From contig CAJUJH010000003.1 in assembly GCA_910586855.1 (NCBI GenBank), positions 124,001 through 188,000 of the forward strand: a DNA stretch of 64,000 nt, in the 5' to 3' direction. This document shows positions 16,878 through 24,329 of this stretch, piece by piece (within the stretch, counting starts at the first letter, position 1; each line of letters opens with the position of its first letter). Made by a program: the position numbers and the translations under genes. The notes under the pieces are model-generated. The model saw only the letters and a list, made by a program, of their open reading frames with translations, had not been told where the DNA came from and did not search any database. Source of the stretch: Candidatus Gastranaerophilales bacterium (lineage in GTDB: Bacteria > Cyanobacteriota > Vampirovibrionia > Gastranaerophilales > Gastranaerophilaceae).

Positions 16878-18152
16878 TTGGAAAGATTTGTTGGAATTTT
16901 TGGCATAATTGTAATACTTGGTATTTGTTTTTGGATGTCAAACAATAAGAAGAAAATAAGCCTAAAGACAGTAATATCAGGACTTTTACTCCAATTTTTC
17001 CTTGCGGTTTTTATTCTAAAAGTGCCTTTAGGACAAAAAATAATTGAGATTTTAGCAATAGGAATTGAAAAAATTCTACATTTCTCAAACTCAGGTGCAG
17101 ACTTTGTTTTCGGGTTCTTAAACAACTCAGGAGCCCGTATAGATGAACTATTTTACCCAGGAGCTTCGTTTTTATTTGCAATAAAGGTGATGGCAACCAT
17201 AATTTTTGTTATGGCAATTGTAAATATTCTCTACTATTTTGGCATAATGCAGCGTGTAGTAGCGTTTTTCGCCAAAATTATGTATAAAATAATGAACGTA
17301 TCAGGCGCAGAAGCCCTATCAAACATAGCAAGCGCCTTTGTAGGACAGGTTGAAGCCCAAATTATGATTCGTCCATACCTTGCAACTGCAACAAAATCAG
17401 AGCTTTTAGCCAGCATGACAGGCTCAATGGCTTGTATTGCAGGGGGTGTAATGGCAATTTACATCGCTATGGGCGTTCCCGCTAAATTCCTGCTTGCAGC
17501 CTCTATTATGGCAGCTCCGGGGGCTTTAGTGATTTCAAAAATTGTTTACCCTGAAACAGAAGAAAGCAAAACCAAAGATAAAGTTTCCGTAAATATTGAA
17601 AAAACCCATGTAAACTTAATTGATGCCATAGCCCATGGCGCATCAGACGGTATGAGAGTATCATTAAATGTTATTGCAATGCTTATTGCACTCCTTGCGT
17701 TAATTGCTATGATAGACTGGATTCTAGGGGGTTTGGGGCACTTCCTTTCAAACACACTTCATATGTCGCTGCCATTTTTAGACCTAAACCATTTGAGCCT
17801 GAAAACCATATTGGGAGCATTTTTCAGCCTTTTTGCACTTGTTATGGGTGTGCCGGTTGTTGATGTTTCAACAGTAGGTGCTCTTATGGGCGAAAAATTA
17901 GTATTAAATGAATTTATTGCATATACCGATTTAGCAGCCTTAAAGGATGTTTTAACGCCAAAAGCTTTGACCATAGCTAGTTTTGCCCTTTGCGGCTTTG
18001 CAAATTTTGGCTCAATAGCTATCCAGATCGGCGGTATAGGCGAGCTTGCACCTACAAGACGTGCAGAGCTGGCGCAATTAGGCATAAAAGCTTTAATTTG
18101 CGGGACATTTGCTTCTTATGTTTCAGCTTGTATGGCTGGAATACTGATGTAG
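16878..18152 (+). CDS. nupC: Concentrative nucleoside transporter, NupC/CNT family
   Basis: A 424-residue membrane protein importing nucleosides with a cation. It has N-terminal TM helices, then the CNT signature G-A-E-A-L-S-N-I-A-S-A-F-V-G-Q-V-E-A near residue 140. V-E-A replaces the more common T-E-A. The C-terminal core carries N-E-F-I-A-Y-T-D-L and F-A-L-C-G-F-A-N-F-G-S-I-A-I-Q. The start is TTG 16878 with AGGAAG upstream; no in-frame ATG would keep the first helix. It stands alone on the plus strand. Confidence 0.93.
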   Translation: MERFVGIFGIIVILGICFWMSNNKKKISLKTVISGLLLQFFLAVFILKVPLGQKIIEILAIGIEKILHFSNSGADFVFGFLNNSGARIDELFYPGASFLFAIKVMATIIFVMAIVNILYYFGIMQRVVAFFAKIMYKIMNVSGAEALSNIASAFVGQVEAQIMIRPYLATATKSELLASMTGSMACIAGGVMAIYIAMGVPAKFLLAASIMAAPGALVISKIVYPETEESKTKDKVSVNIEKTHVNLIDAIAHGASDGMRVSLNVIAMLIALLALIAMIDWILGGLGHFLSNTLHMSLPFLDLNHLSLKTILGAFFSLFALVMGVPVVDVSTVGALMGEKLVLNEFIAYTDLAALKDVLTPKALTIASFALCGFANFGSIAIQIGGIGELAPTRRAELAQLGIKALICGTFASYVSACMAGILM

Positions 18153-18245
18153 AAAGCATTTATAACGCTCTAACGTGCAAAAATCAGTTTCGATAAGGCT
18201 TTTAGCCTAATTTAATAAATATCTTGTAAAGAAAACATCTAAAAT

Positions 18246-18416
18246 ATGACTATAATCGAAAAAAAGATAAATTTAAATCTCAAAAACGGCACTCTGCCTG
18301 AAATTGACACTATTGAAAACGCCATAAAAGAAGCAGGGCTTGAGCCTGTGCGCTGGGCAATTGTTGATATAAATAAAAATGAATGCACTATTTTAGCTAA
18401 CGGGGTACAAAAATAG
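18246..18416 (+). CDS. Small 56-aa protein, unknown
   Basis: ATG 18246 to TAG 18414-18416. The sequence (M-T-I-I-E-K-K-I-N-L-N-L-K ... E-A-G-L-E-P-V-R-W-A-I-V-D) reads as a compact alpha/beta protein ending N-E-C-T-I-L-A-N-G-V-Q-K. Codon use and composition match real genes here. The SD is weak (GTAAAG). It lies between nupC and the cassette array. I do not recognise it; small-protein families with an 'E-x-x-R-W-A-I' strand exist. Confidence 0.55.
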   Translation: MTIIEKKINLNLKNGTLPEIDTIENAIKEAGLEPVRWAIVDINKNECTILANGVQK

Positions 18417-18728
18417 CTCATAACAAGGATTTTACCGTTAGAATAATTTTATAACGCTATGTTTATAATTTGCAAAAATAAAAACACACCCTTATCATAA
18501 AATTAGACACCCCCAGAGTACTTTAGTTTAAGGATTAAGGTAGAGAGGGTTTTTCAAATCGTCGGTAAGGCCGCTGAGTCAATATTTTAGCGGTTCATAT
18601 TTATGTAAAATACACATAAATAACCGTTTAACAGAGTTTATGCCGTTAAACCAAAGTACTTACCTAATTTTAGACACAGCGTACGTTGATATCTCAAATA
18701 TTCATTCAAAGCAGGCTATTTTATTACA
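18417..18728. other. Non-coding flank of the cassette array with inverted repeats
   Basis: No convincing gene. AGTACTTTAGTTTAA (18517-18531) is repeated inverted, with one mismatch, at 18646-18660. Between them a hairpin has TATTTATGT (18598-18606) and ACATAAATA (18614-18622), with outer CGGTT/ACCG extensions. The word TTAGACAC occurs at both ends of this block. The arrangement could mark the array boundary, a recombination site or an RNA structure. Confidence 0.4.
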
Positions 18729-19004
18729 CAGCTCTGCGACAGGGACTCAAGCTCCTCTTATGGCGCTGCACGATGTTATTACTTGCATGGCGGCTGCCAG
18801 GGCGCAGCTACAGGTAACAACGAAGCTAACCACTGCTACCCGTACGATTTATGGTCAGGCTCAGAGGTTGAAGGCAGCTCTTACCACAGAGGTTATGGGC
18901 TTTACAATGGTTATCTGCATTATGATTCCAATTTCTGCGGCACAGGTATGTATGCTAAGTGTGTTTCTGGTTATGCTTTCGCTGTGCGCTGTGTCCTGGG
19001 TTTG
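18729..19004 (+). other. Cassette 1 (intact, 276 bp)
   Basis: Opens Q-L-C-D-R-D-S-S-S-S-Y-G-A-A-R-C and contains G-G-C-Q-G-A-A-T-G and C-Y-P-Y-D-L-W-S-G-S. It ends A-V-R-C-V-L-G-L. Seven Cys. The frame continues from upstream without a start codon. Confidence 0.7.
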
Positions 19005-19042
19005 AGCTCTATTTTTTGTTGCTTCAGCTTACAGCAGGTTTA

Positions 19043-19270
19043 CAGCTGTGCGACAAGTATGAGAGCTCTAAGTACGGCGCTGTACAGTGCAAAGTTTTGT
19101 ATGGCAGCTGTCAGGGCACTTCGGATAACCACTGCATCCCGCATCACGTTTGGTCAAGTTCTTCCGGTAACAGTTGTTACTGGTATCGCTGGCTTGACTC
19201 CGGTCAGTTCGGTATTAACAATTGCAATCCAATAGGTGCAGCTCACTCTGTGCGCTGTGTCCTGGGTTTG
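19043..19270 (+). other. Cassette 2 (intact, 228 bp)
   Basis: Opens Q-L-C-D-K-Y-E-S-S-K-Y-G-A-V-Q-C. The variable part W-S-S-S-S-G-N-S-C-Y-W-Y-R-W-L-D-S-G is nearly repeated in cassette 3. Ends S-V-R-C-V-L-G-L-K and reads on to a stop at 19307-19309. Confidence 0.7.
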
Positions 19271-19309
19271 AAGAGCATAAAACCATGCAAAACACAGCAG
19301 ACAGTTTAA

Positions 19310-19717
19310 GAGCTCTGCGACAGCCAGCCCAGTGTTTCTTACGGCGCTGTACAGTATGCGTAAGCCGGTGCTAAATTTACCAATGTGCGAGCATTGGTAA
19401 AAAGAAGCATTTGCGTGGCGAGGCCCTGCCGTATGAAAGGCGACTATACGTCACGTTTTGTGGGAGGGAGATGTTGAGCAAAATTTGTGACAACGTTAGT
19501 GAAAACAAATTTTTGCGAAACACCCGCAGGAAGCTGTTATCCATTGGTTGGCGGCTGCCAGGGCGCTTACAACAGCAACTGCTACCCGCACCACGTTTGG
19601 TCAAGCTCCTCGGATAACAACTGTTATTGGTATCGCTGGCTTGATTCAGGCGAATTTGGTATTAACGAATGCCGACCGGCTACTGGCACTCACTCTGTGC
19701 GCTGTGTCCTGGGTTTG
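19310..19717 (+). pseudogene. Cassette 3, split by an insertion of about 180 bp
   Basis: The first part (E-L-C-D-S-Q-P-S-V-S-Y-G-A-V-Q) breaks at 19355, inside the Cys codon that normally follows. Cassette homology resumes at 19535 (C-Y-P-L-V-G-G-C-Q-G-A). The insert (about 19356-19534) contains a perfect 8-bp stem-loop, TACCAATG/CATTGGTA, at 19378-19399. No recognisable gene lies in it. Confidence 0.6.
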
Positions 19718-19775
19718 AAGAGTATAAATACCACATCAAAATGTTTAATGGTAAACACAGCAATATTACCGTAAA

Positions 19776-20000
19776 AGCCCTACATTTGGTGCTGTAAAAT
19801 GCGGTAGTTATGGCGGCTGCCAGGGTTCAGCATATAACAACTGCTACCCGGACCACTTATGGTCAAGCGTTTTGAGAGCAAGCGGCTACTACACGGCTAT
19901 ACGTTTGCTAGGTGGTGCATTTTCTTCTGCTTCAGTATGCGACGGCACAGGTAAGTGTATTAGCACCTACGCCTTTGGTGTGCGCTGTGTCCTGGATTTG
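19776..20000 (+). other. Cassette 4 (5' end diverged, about 225 bp)
   Basis: Lacks the Q-L-C-D opening; homology begins S-P-T-F-G-A-V-K-C and continues Y-G-G-C-Q-G-S to G-V-R-C-V-L-D-L. It is in the same frame as cassette 5, so the two read through. Confidence 0.6.
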
Positions 20001-20021
20001 ATATCCAGAGAGTACGGTTTG

Positions 20022-20282
20022 CAGCTCTGCGAGCGGTATGAGAGTTCTTCTTATGGCGCAGCACGGTGTTGGGAGTACTATGGCGGCTGCCAGGGCGCAG
20101 CTAATAGTATATCTGCAAACGCTAACAACTGCTACCCGAACGACTTATGGTCAAGCACCCCGGCTGGCTCAGAGTATCGTGCACTGGACTTAGTGGGAGG
20201 CATCTTTCGTCCGTATGGTCCTTGCGGTACTGGTTATTGTCCAAGCTCATTAGCCTTTTCTGCGCGCTGTGTCCTGGTTTTG
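20022..20282 (+). other. Cassette 5 (intact, 261 bp)
   Basis: Q-L-C-E-R-Y-E-S-S-S-Y-G-A-A-R-C opens it; A-N-N-C-Y-P-N-D-L-W-S-S in the middle; S-A-R-C-V-L-V-L at the end. Confidence 0.7.
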
Positions 20283-20304
20283 ATATCTGCAGACCACCGG
20301 TTTA

Positions 20305-20613
20305 CAGCTCTGTGACTGGGATAATAGCTCTAAGTACGGCGCTGCACAGTGCTACAGACTTGCTGGCGGCTGCCAGGGAGCTGCTACAGGTAACTCAGAT
20401 GCTAACAACTGTTTCCCATCCGCTAGGTGGTCAGGTACAAAGGTAAGCAGTACCGAGTATTATGACTATGCACTTAACTACGGCAATCTTAGTATGGAGA
20501 TAAGACGGGCTGTTTACGCCTTTTCTGTGCGCTGTTCGCTCCTTGCCATATTAGGCATAGGGTGAAGTCTCACCCTATTACCCTAGGCTGTAATACGCTG
20601 TGTCATGGATTTG
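20305..20613 (+). pseudogene. Cassette 6, 3' end interrupted by a 66-bp insert
   Basis: Intact from Q-L-C-D-W-D-N-S-S-K-Y-G-A-A to F-S-V-R-C, then the frame enters an insert. Removing the 66 bp (20536-20601) restores V-R-C-V-M-D-L and a 243-bp unit. CGCTGT directly repeats at 20530-20535 and 20596-20601. Confidence 0.65.
20536..20601. mobile_element. 66-bp palindromic insertion in cassette 6
   Basis: Flanked by the direct repeat CGCTGT (20530-20535, 20596-20601). It contains a perfect 9-bp stem, ATAGGGTGA/TCACCCTAT (20557-20578), with a 4-base loop. Size and structure suit a tiny MITE- or REP-like insertion. Confidence 0.45.
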
Positions 20614-20661
20614 TTTTAGAATTACAAAATTAGAATAAATTCAGGCTACAAATACTTGAAG

Positions 20662-20913
20662 AAATTCTGCAACAGAGGGTTAAGTTCTTCATACGGCGCT
20701 GCACAGTGTGCAAGCAGTAGACACGGTTGTCAGGGTGTTGGTGATGGCAGCTGCTGGCCAAACCATCTGTGGACTGGTACATATATTACTACTGGCATTT
20801 ACAGAGGTTTTGCCTTAAGCGGTGTCGATGGTCTTACGTCTGTTATAGCTTGCGACGGCACAGGCAGGTGTGACGCCACTATCCCTTTTTCTGTGCGCTG
20901 TGTCCTGGATTTG
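20662..20913 (+). other. Cassette 7 (intact, divergent 5' end, 252 bp)
   Basis: Opens K-F-C-N-R-G-L-S-S-S-Y-G-A-A-Q-C, the most divergent start. It has C-W-P-N-H-L-W-T-G-T, C-D-G-T-G-R-C and F-S-V-R-C-V-L-D-L. Confidence 0.7.
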
Positions 20914-20974
20914 TTTTATGTTTTGCTAGAAATTCAAAACTACTGCAAATTAACAGAATGCTGACTACTGTTTG

Positions 20975-21202
20975 CAGCTATGCGAGCAATATGAGAGTTC
21001 TAAGTACGGTGCAGTGCAGTGTAACTGGGTGGGCAGCAGCTGCCAGGGCGCTTACAATAACACCTGCTACCCGTCTGCCAGATGGTCAGGCACAAAGGCA
21101 AGCAGTACCGAGTATTATGACTACGCACTTAACTACGGCAATCTTGGTATGGAGATAAGGCTGCCTACTTATGCCTTTTCTGTGCGCTGTGTCCTGGTTT
21201 TG
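20975..21202 (+). other. Cassette 8 (intact, 228 bp)
   Basis: Q-L-C-E-Q-Y-E-S-S-K-Y-G-A-V-Q-C. Shares the middle tract S-S-T-E-Y-Y-D-Y-A-L-N-Y-G-N-L with cassette 6, although their first thirds differ. Confidence 0.7.
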
Positions 21203-21224
21203 ATATCTGCAGACCGTCGGTTTG

Positions 21225-21476
21225 CAGCTCTGCGACAGAGATGCGAGTTCTTCTTACGGCGCCGCTCAGTGCCACTGGGTTCACAGCTGTCAGGGCGCAA
21301 CTCAAGGCTATGGTGAGGCTGATTACTGTTATCCCTACATTTTATGGTCCAGCAGACGGGTAAGCAATCTTAAGGCTTGGTCGCCGGAGCTGCTTGGAGG
21401 CAGCTTTTTTGAGAACTACGGGGATGCAGGGCACCCGGTTACGCAGGCCATATCTGTGCGCTGTGTCCTGGATTTG
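21225..21476 (+). other. Cassette 9 (intact, 252 bp)
   Basis: Q-L-C-D-R-D-A-S-S-S-Y-G-A-A-Q-C to I-S-V-R-C-V-L-D-L. Its 3' end begins the 95-bp segment repeated at 21734. Confidence 0.7.
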
Positions 21477-21547
21477 ATACCTTTTAGGGTACAGACAATC
21501 AGCTCTGCGACAGAGAGTTAAGCTCTTCTTACGGTGCTGCACGGTGC
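21453..21547 (+). repeat. 95-bp exact direct repeat, copy 1
   Basis: Identical to 21734-21828, offset 281 bp. It spans the end of cassette 9, the 23-bp spacer and the start of cassette 10, matching the cassette 10/11 junction. Confidence 0.9.
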
Positions 21548-21757
21548 TACTACTTGGCTGGCGGCTGCCAGGGCGCAGCTTTGAATACTAATTGGGCTAA
21601 CAAATGCTACCCGTACCACTTATGGTCAGGTACACCAAGCGGAGCAGAGTATTGGTCGCCGAACCTGAATGCCGGTTCTATTAATCTTACCGGTGCTTGC
21701 GGTACTGGTCACTGCCCTGTTTCACTCACATTTTCTGTGCGCTGTGTCCTGGATTTG
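21500..21757 (+). other. Cassette 10 (intact, 258 bp)
   Basis: Q-L-C-D-R-E-L-S-S-S-Y-G-A-A-R-C, C-Y-P-Y-H-L-W-S-G-T, C-G-T-G-H-C, F-S-V-R-C-V-L-D-L. This is the closest to the consensus. Confidence 0.7.
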
Positions 21758-21828
21758 ATACCTTTTAGGGTACAGACAATCAGCTCTGCGACAGAGAGTT
21801 AAGCTCTTCTTACGGTGCTGCACGGTGC
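21734..21828 (+). repeat. 95-bp exact direct repeat, copy 2
   Basis: Second copy of 21453-21547, spanning the cassette 10/11 junction. Exact identity indicates recent duplication or gene conversion. Confidence 0.9.
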
Positions 21829-22056
21829 CTCAACCTGAGCGGCGGCTGCCAGGGCGCAGTTTCCGGTACCCCTTGGGCAGACCATTGCTACCCGTTTTAT
21901 ATATGGTCCGGCTCCGAGCTTGGTACTTCTTTGTATCACCAGGTTTATGAGGTAAGTTCCGGTTCTTTACGTTATGTATCAGGTACTTGCGGGAATGACG
22001 CTTATGGTAAGTGTATTAACAGCTGGGCACTTTCTGTGCGCTGTGTCCTGGATTTG
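21781..22056 (+). other. Cassette 11 (intact, 276 bp)
   Basis: The first 48 bp are identical to cassette 10. The variable part Y-Q-V-Y-E ... G-K-C resembles cassette 12. It is in frame with cassette 12 across a 36-bp spacer. Confidence 0.7.
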
Positions 22057-22092
22057 AATTTCGTTTCTGCAAATTCAAAATACAGACGATTG

Positions 22093-22356
22093 CAGCTCTG
22101 CGATGCAGGTGCAAGTTCCTCTTACGGTGCTGCACGGTGCGATGCGCTTATTAGCGGCTGCCAAGGCTCGAGTAACCCTAACTGTCACCCGTTTTTTGTA
22201 TGGTCAGGTTCAAAGGTTAGCGAGTCAGTTTATCAGGTGTATGAGCTAGGCTCCGGTGCTTGGCGTTATACATCAGATACTTGCGGCAGCGGAGCTTATG
22301 GCAAGTGCGGCAGTGTGTGGGCAAGTTCTGTGCGCTGTGTCCTGGATTTGAAGTAA
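22093..22356 (+). other. Cassette 12 (intact, terminal, with stop codon)
   Basis: Q-L-C-D-A-G-A-S-S-S-Y-G-A-A-R-C to S-V-R-C-V-L-D-L-K, then TAA at 22354-22356. It is probably the form in which the full-length gene ends. Confidence 0.7.
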
Positions 22357-22445
22357 AATACATTTAGCTGCGCAGTTTCTAATTCTCAAAGAATACCTAG
22401 CTCAACTTTCTTATTTTTAAAATATTAATAAAAAGTTAATATAAT

Positions 22446-22473
22446 TAGACAAGAGATATTGATACGTTACAAT
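22446..22473 (+). promoter_or_regulatory. Promoter of grpE-dnaJ
   Basis: TAGACA (22446-22451) and TACAAT (22468-22473) with a 16-bp spacer. The grpE SD AAAGGAG follows. No CIRCE repeat is visible. Confidence 0.5.
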
Positions 22474-22505
22474 ATTATTAATAGTGACTTTTAAAGGAGA
22501 AGATT

Positions 22506-23132
22506 ATGTTTAAAAAAGAGGATGAAGAAAAAAATAATCCCTTTAAAGATGAGAATTTTACGGAAGAAACTGCTGAAGAAAAACCTGAAAACAACGAAGA
22601 AACACCGGTAGAAGCACCGGAAACTGCAAAAGAAGAAACTCCCGGCGGCAAAGAAGCAGCACTTCAAGCAGAATTAGACAGTTTAAATAATAAATATTTA
22701 AGACTTGCAGCTGATTTTGATAATTTTAGAAAACGTCAGATGCAGGAAAGAGAAAGTCTTTTAAAATACGGTGCCGAAGATACTTTGAAAAAAATCATTA
22801 CCGTGCTTGACACATTTGAGCGTGCTAAAAAATCTGTTGCAGATATGAGCGAATGTGACAAAGTTAAAGAAAGCTATGATGTAGGTATCAAGCAGCTTTA
22901 CGATACTTTAGATAAAATTGGTTTGAAAAAAATTGAAGCCAAAGGTGAAGAATTTGACCCAAATATCCATGAAGCTGTAATGCAAACTCCGACTAATGAT
23001 TACCCCTCAAACACTGTAATTGATGAATTACAAACAGGCTATAAACTTTTTGATAAGGTTTTAAGACCAACATTTGTAAATGTTGCAACAGAAGCACCGG
23101 AAGAGCAAAATAACGAGCAAAAAGAAGAGTAA
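22506..23132 (+). CDS. grpE: Nucleotide exchange factor GrpE
   Basis: A 208-residue cochaperone that releases ADP from DnaK. It has an acidic disordered N-terminal segment (about 1-55), a long coiled-coil helix (L-Q-A-E-L-D-S-L-N-N-K-Y-L-R), then D-F-D-N-F-R-K-R near residue 75. The C-terminal beta domain contains F-D-P-N-I-H-E-A-V and V-L-R-P-T-F-V-N-V. It lies 15 nt before dnaJ. dnaK and hrcA are not in the window, so the usual hrcA-grpE-dnaK-dnaJ order is broken. Confidence 0.95.
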   Translation: MFKKEDEEKNNPFKDENFTEETAEEKPENNEETPVEAPETAKEETPGGKEAALQAELDSLNNKYLRLAADFDNFRKRQMQERESLLKYGAEDTLKKIITVLDTFERAKKSVADMSECDKVKESYDVGIKQLYDTLDKIGLKKIEAKGEEFDPNIHEAVMQTPTNDYPSNTVIDELQTGYKLFDKVLRPTFVNVATEAPEEQNNEQKEE

Positions 23133-23147
23133 AAACAGGAAAATCAA

Positions 23148-24278
23148 ATGGACTACTATCAAATACTGGAAGTTGAAAAAAACGCCTCAAAAGATGATAT
23201 AAAAAAAGCATTCAGACAAAAAGCAAGAAAATTGCACCCTGATGTTAATAAAGAACCTGATGCTGAAGAAAAATTTAAAGAATTAGGCAGAGCATATGAG
23301 ACCCTGATGGATGATGATAAACGCGCCCTATACGACCAATACGGCGAAGACGGGCTCAAAAATGCAGGGTATTCAGGACAAGGACCGTTTGATTTTGGCT
23401 TCGGCGATATTAACGATATTTTTGCTTCATTCTTTGGCGGAATGGGAGGAGGTTTTGGCGGCTACAGAGAAAATCCGAATGCCCCAAAACGCGGTGCTGA
23501 TTTAAGGATGGACATCCAAATTGATTTTATGGATGCTATGGCAGGAATTGAAAAAGAAATCAAAATCCAGCATACTGAACATTGTGAAGAATGCAACGGT
23601 TCAGGCTTTGATAAAAATGCAAAAGAAACCGTCTGCAAAACATGCGGAGGACAAGGAAGAGTTCAGCAAAATGTTAGAAGTATTTTAGGAAGCTTTACAT
23701 CTGTTACAACCTGTCCGAAATGCCACGGTACAGGGAAAAGCCCTGAATCTTTCTGCAAAAAATGCAAAGGTGAAGGCGGTATTCTAAAAGATAAAACGCT
23801 GAAAATTAAAATCCCAAAAGGTGTTGACACAGGTTCTAAAATCCGTCTTTCAAATGAAGGAAACGCAGGTAAAAACGGCGGTAATCCGGGGGATTTATAC
23901 ATTGTTCTTCATGTAAAAGAATCTGAAAAATTTATAAGAGACGGTGCAGATATCCATACAATTCTTGAAATTTCTCCCGCACAGGCGGTTTTAGGAGACA
24001 AAGTAACGGTTGAAACCATAGATGGTATGGTTGAAATGAACGTACCTAACGGTATTCAAAATCTTGATAAACTGCTTTTAAAAGGACGTGGAGTGCCGTT
24101 TTTAGGCAGTAATGACCAAAGGGGAAACCATTATGTAACGGTAAAAATAATTACCCCGAAAAAAATCTCAAAAGATGAAGAAAAATTATACAAAGCATTG
24201 TATGATATTCAAAAGAAGGATGAAGAATCAAATAAAAGCGGTATAATGGAAAAAGTAAAAACAGCACTTGGAAAATAA
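23148..24278 (+). CDS. dnaJ: Chaperone DnaJ
   Basis: 376 residues, a complete type I J-protein. The J domain has H30-P-D32 and starts [11 protein letters not shown]-rich region follows (about 75-115). The zinc domain has four CxxCxGxG-type repeats ([32 protein letters not shown]), then the C-terminal substrate domains. It stimulates DnaK ATPase and delivers clients. Co-transcribed with grpE. Confidence 0.97.
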   Translation: MDYYQILEVEKNASKDDIKKAFRQKARKLHPDVNKEPDAEEKFKELGRAYETLMDDDKRALYDQYGEDGLKNAGYSGQGPFDFGFGDINDIFASFFGGMGGGFGGYRENPNAPKRGADLRMDIQIDFMDAMAGIEKEIKIQHTEHCEECNGSGFDKNAKETVCKTCGGQGRVQQNVRSILGSFTSVTTCPKCHGTGKSPESFCKKCKGEGGILKDKTLKIKIPKGVDTGSKIRLSNEGNAGKNGGNPGDLYIVLHVKESEKFIRDGADIHTILEISPAQAVLGDKVTVETIDGMVEMNVPNGIQNLDKLLLKGRGVPFLGSNDQRGNHYVTVKIITPKKISKDEEKLYKALYDIQKKDEESNKSGIMEKVKTALGK

Positions 24279-24329
24279 AAATGTTGTTTGCCTGAAAATT
24301 AAGGCTAAAAAGCAAAAAGGAGAGTTTTG

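Larger units (their letters stand above)
18729..22356 (+). repeat. Array of twelve silent Cys-rich C-terminal cassettes
   Basis: Twelve tandem units of 225-276 bp each run from CAG-CTC-TGC-GAx (Q-L-C-D/E) to GTG-CGC-TGT-GTC-CTG-xxT-TTG (V-R-C-V-L-x-L), joined by spacers of 21 to about 60 bp. The shared protein plan is Q-L-C-D-x(5)-S-Y-G-A-x-x-C-x(4)-G-G-C-Q-G, then a C-Y-P-x-x-L-W-S-G block, a variable stretch, C-G-T-G-x-C, and F-S-V-R-C-V-L-D-L. No unit has a start codon, SD or leader. Neighbours are often in different frames. Every unit is a whole number of codons, allowing for insertions in units 3 and 6. G+C is clearly higher than in the flanks. Only unit 12 ends in a natural stop (L-D-L-K-stop). 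Read as a silent donor library; degenerate tandem duplication is the alternative. Confidence 0.75.

Noticed and set aside
19377-19604. Minus-strand ORF across cassette 3 and its insert
   Set aside because: It runs antisense to conserved cassette sequence and joins it to the insert; no SD and no known domain.
18729-22356. Diversity-generating retroelement
   Set aside because: No reverse transcriptase or accessory gene is present, and cassette differences include length changes and all base types rather than adenine-specific substitutions.
18729-22356. CRISPR array or integron cassette array
   Set aside because: Repeats are long, coding and diverged, with variable interiors of 150 bp or more. 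There are no short identical repeats, no attC-like sites and no cas or integrase genes.
18640-22356. Individual genes starting at internal ATG/TTG codons within the array
   Set aside because: The starts are not at equivalent positions, have no SD, and cut the conserved Cys pattern in arbitrary places.
22357-22505. CIRCE/HrcA operator before grpE
   Set aside because: No TTAGCACTC-N9-GAGTGCTAA-like inverted repeat is visible.
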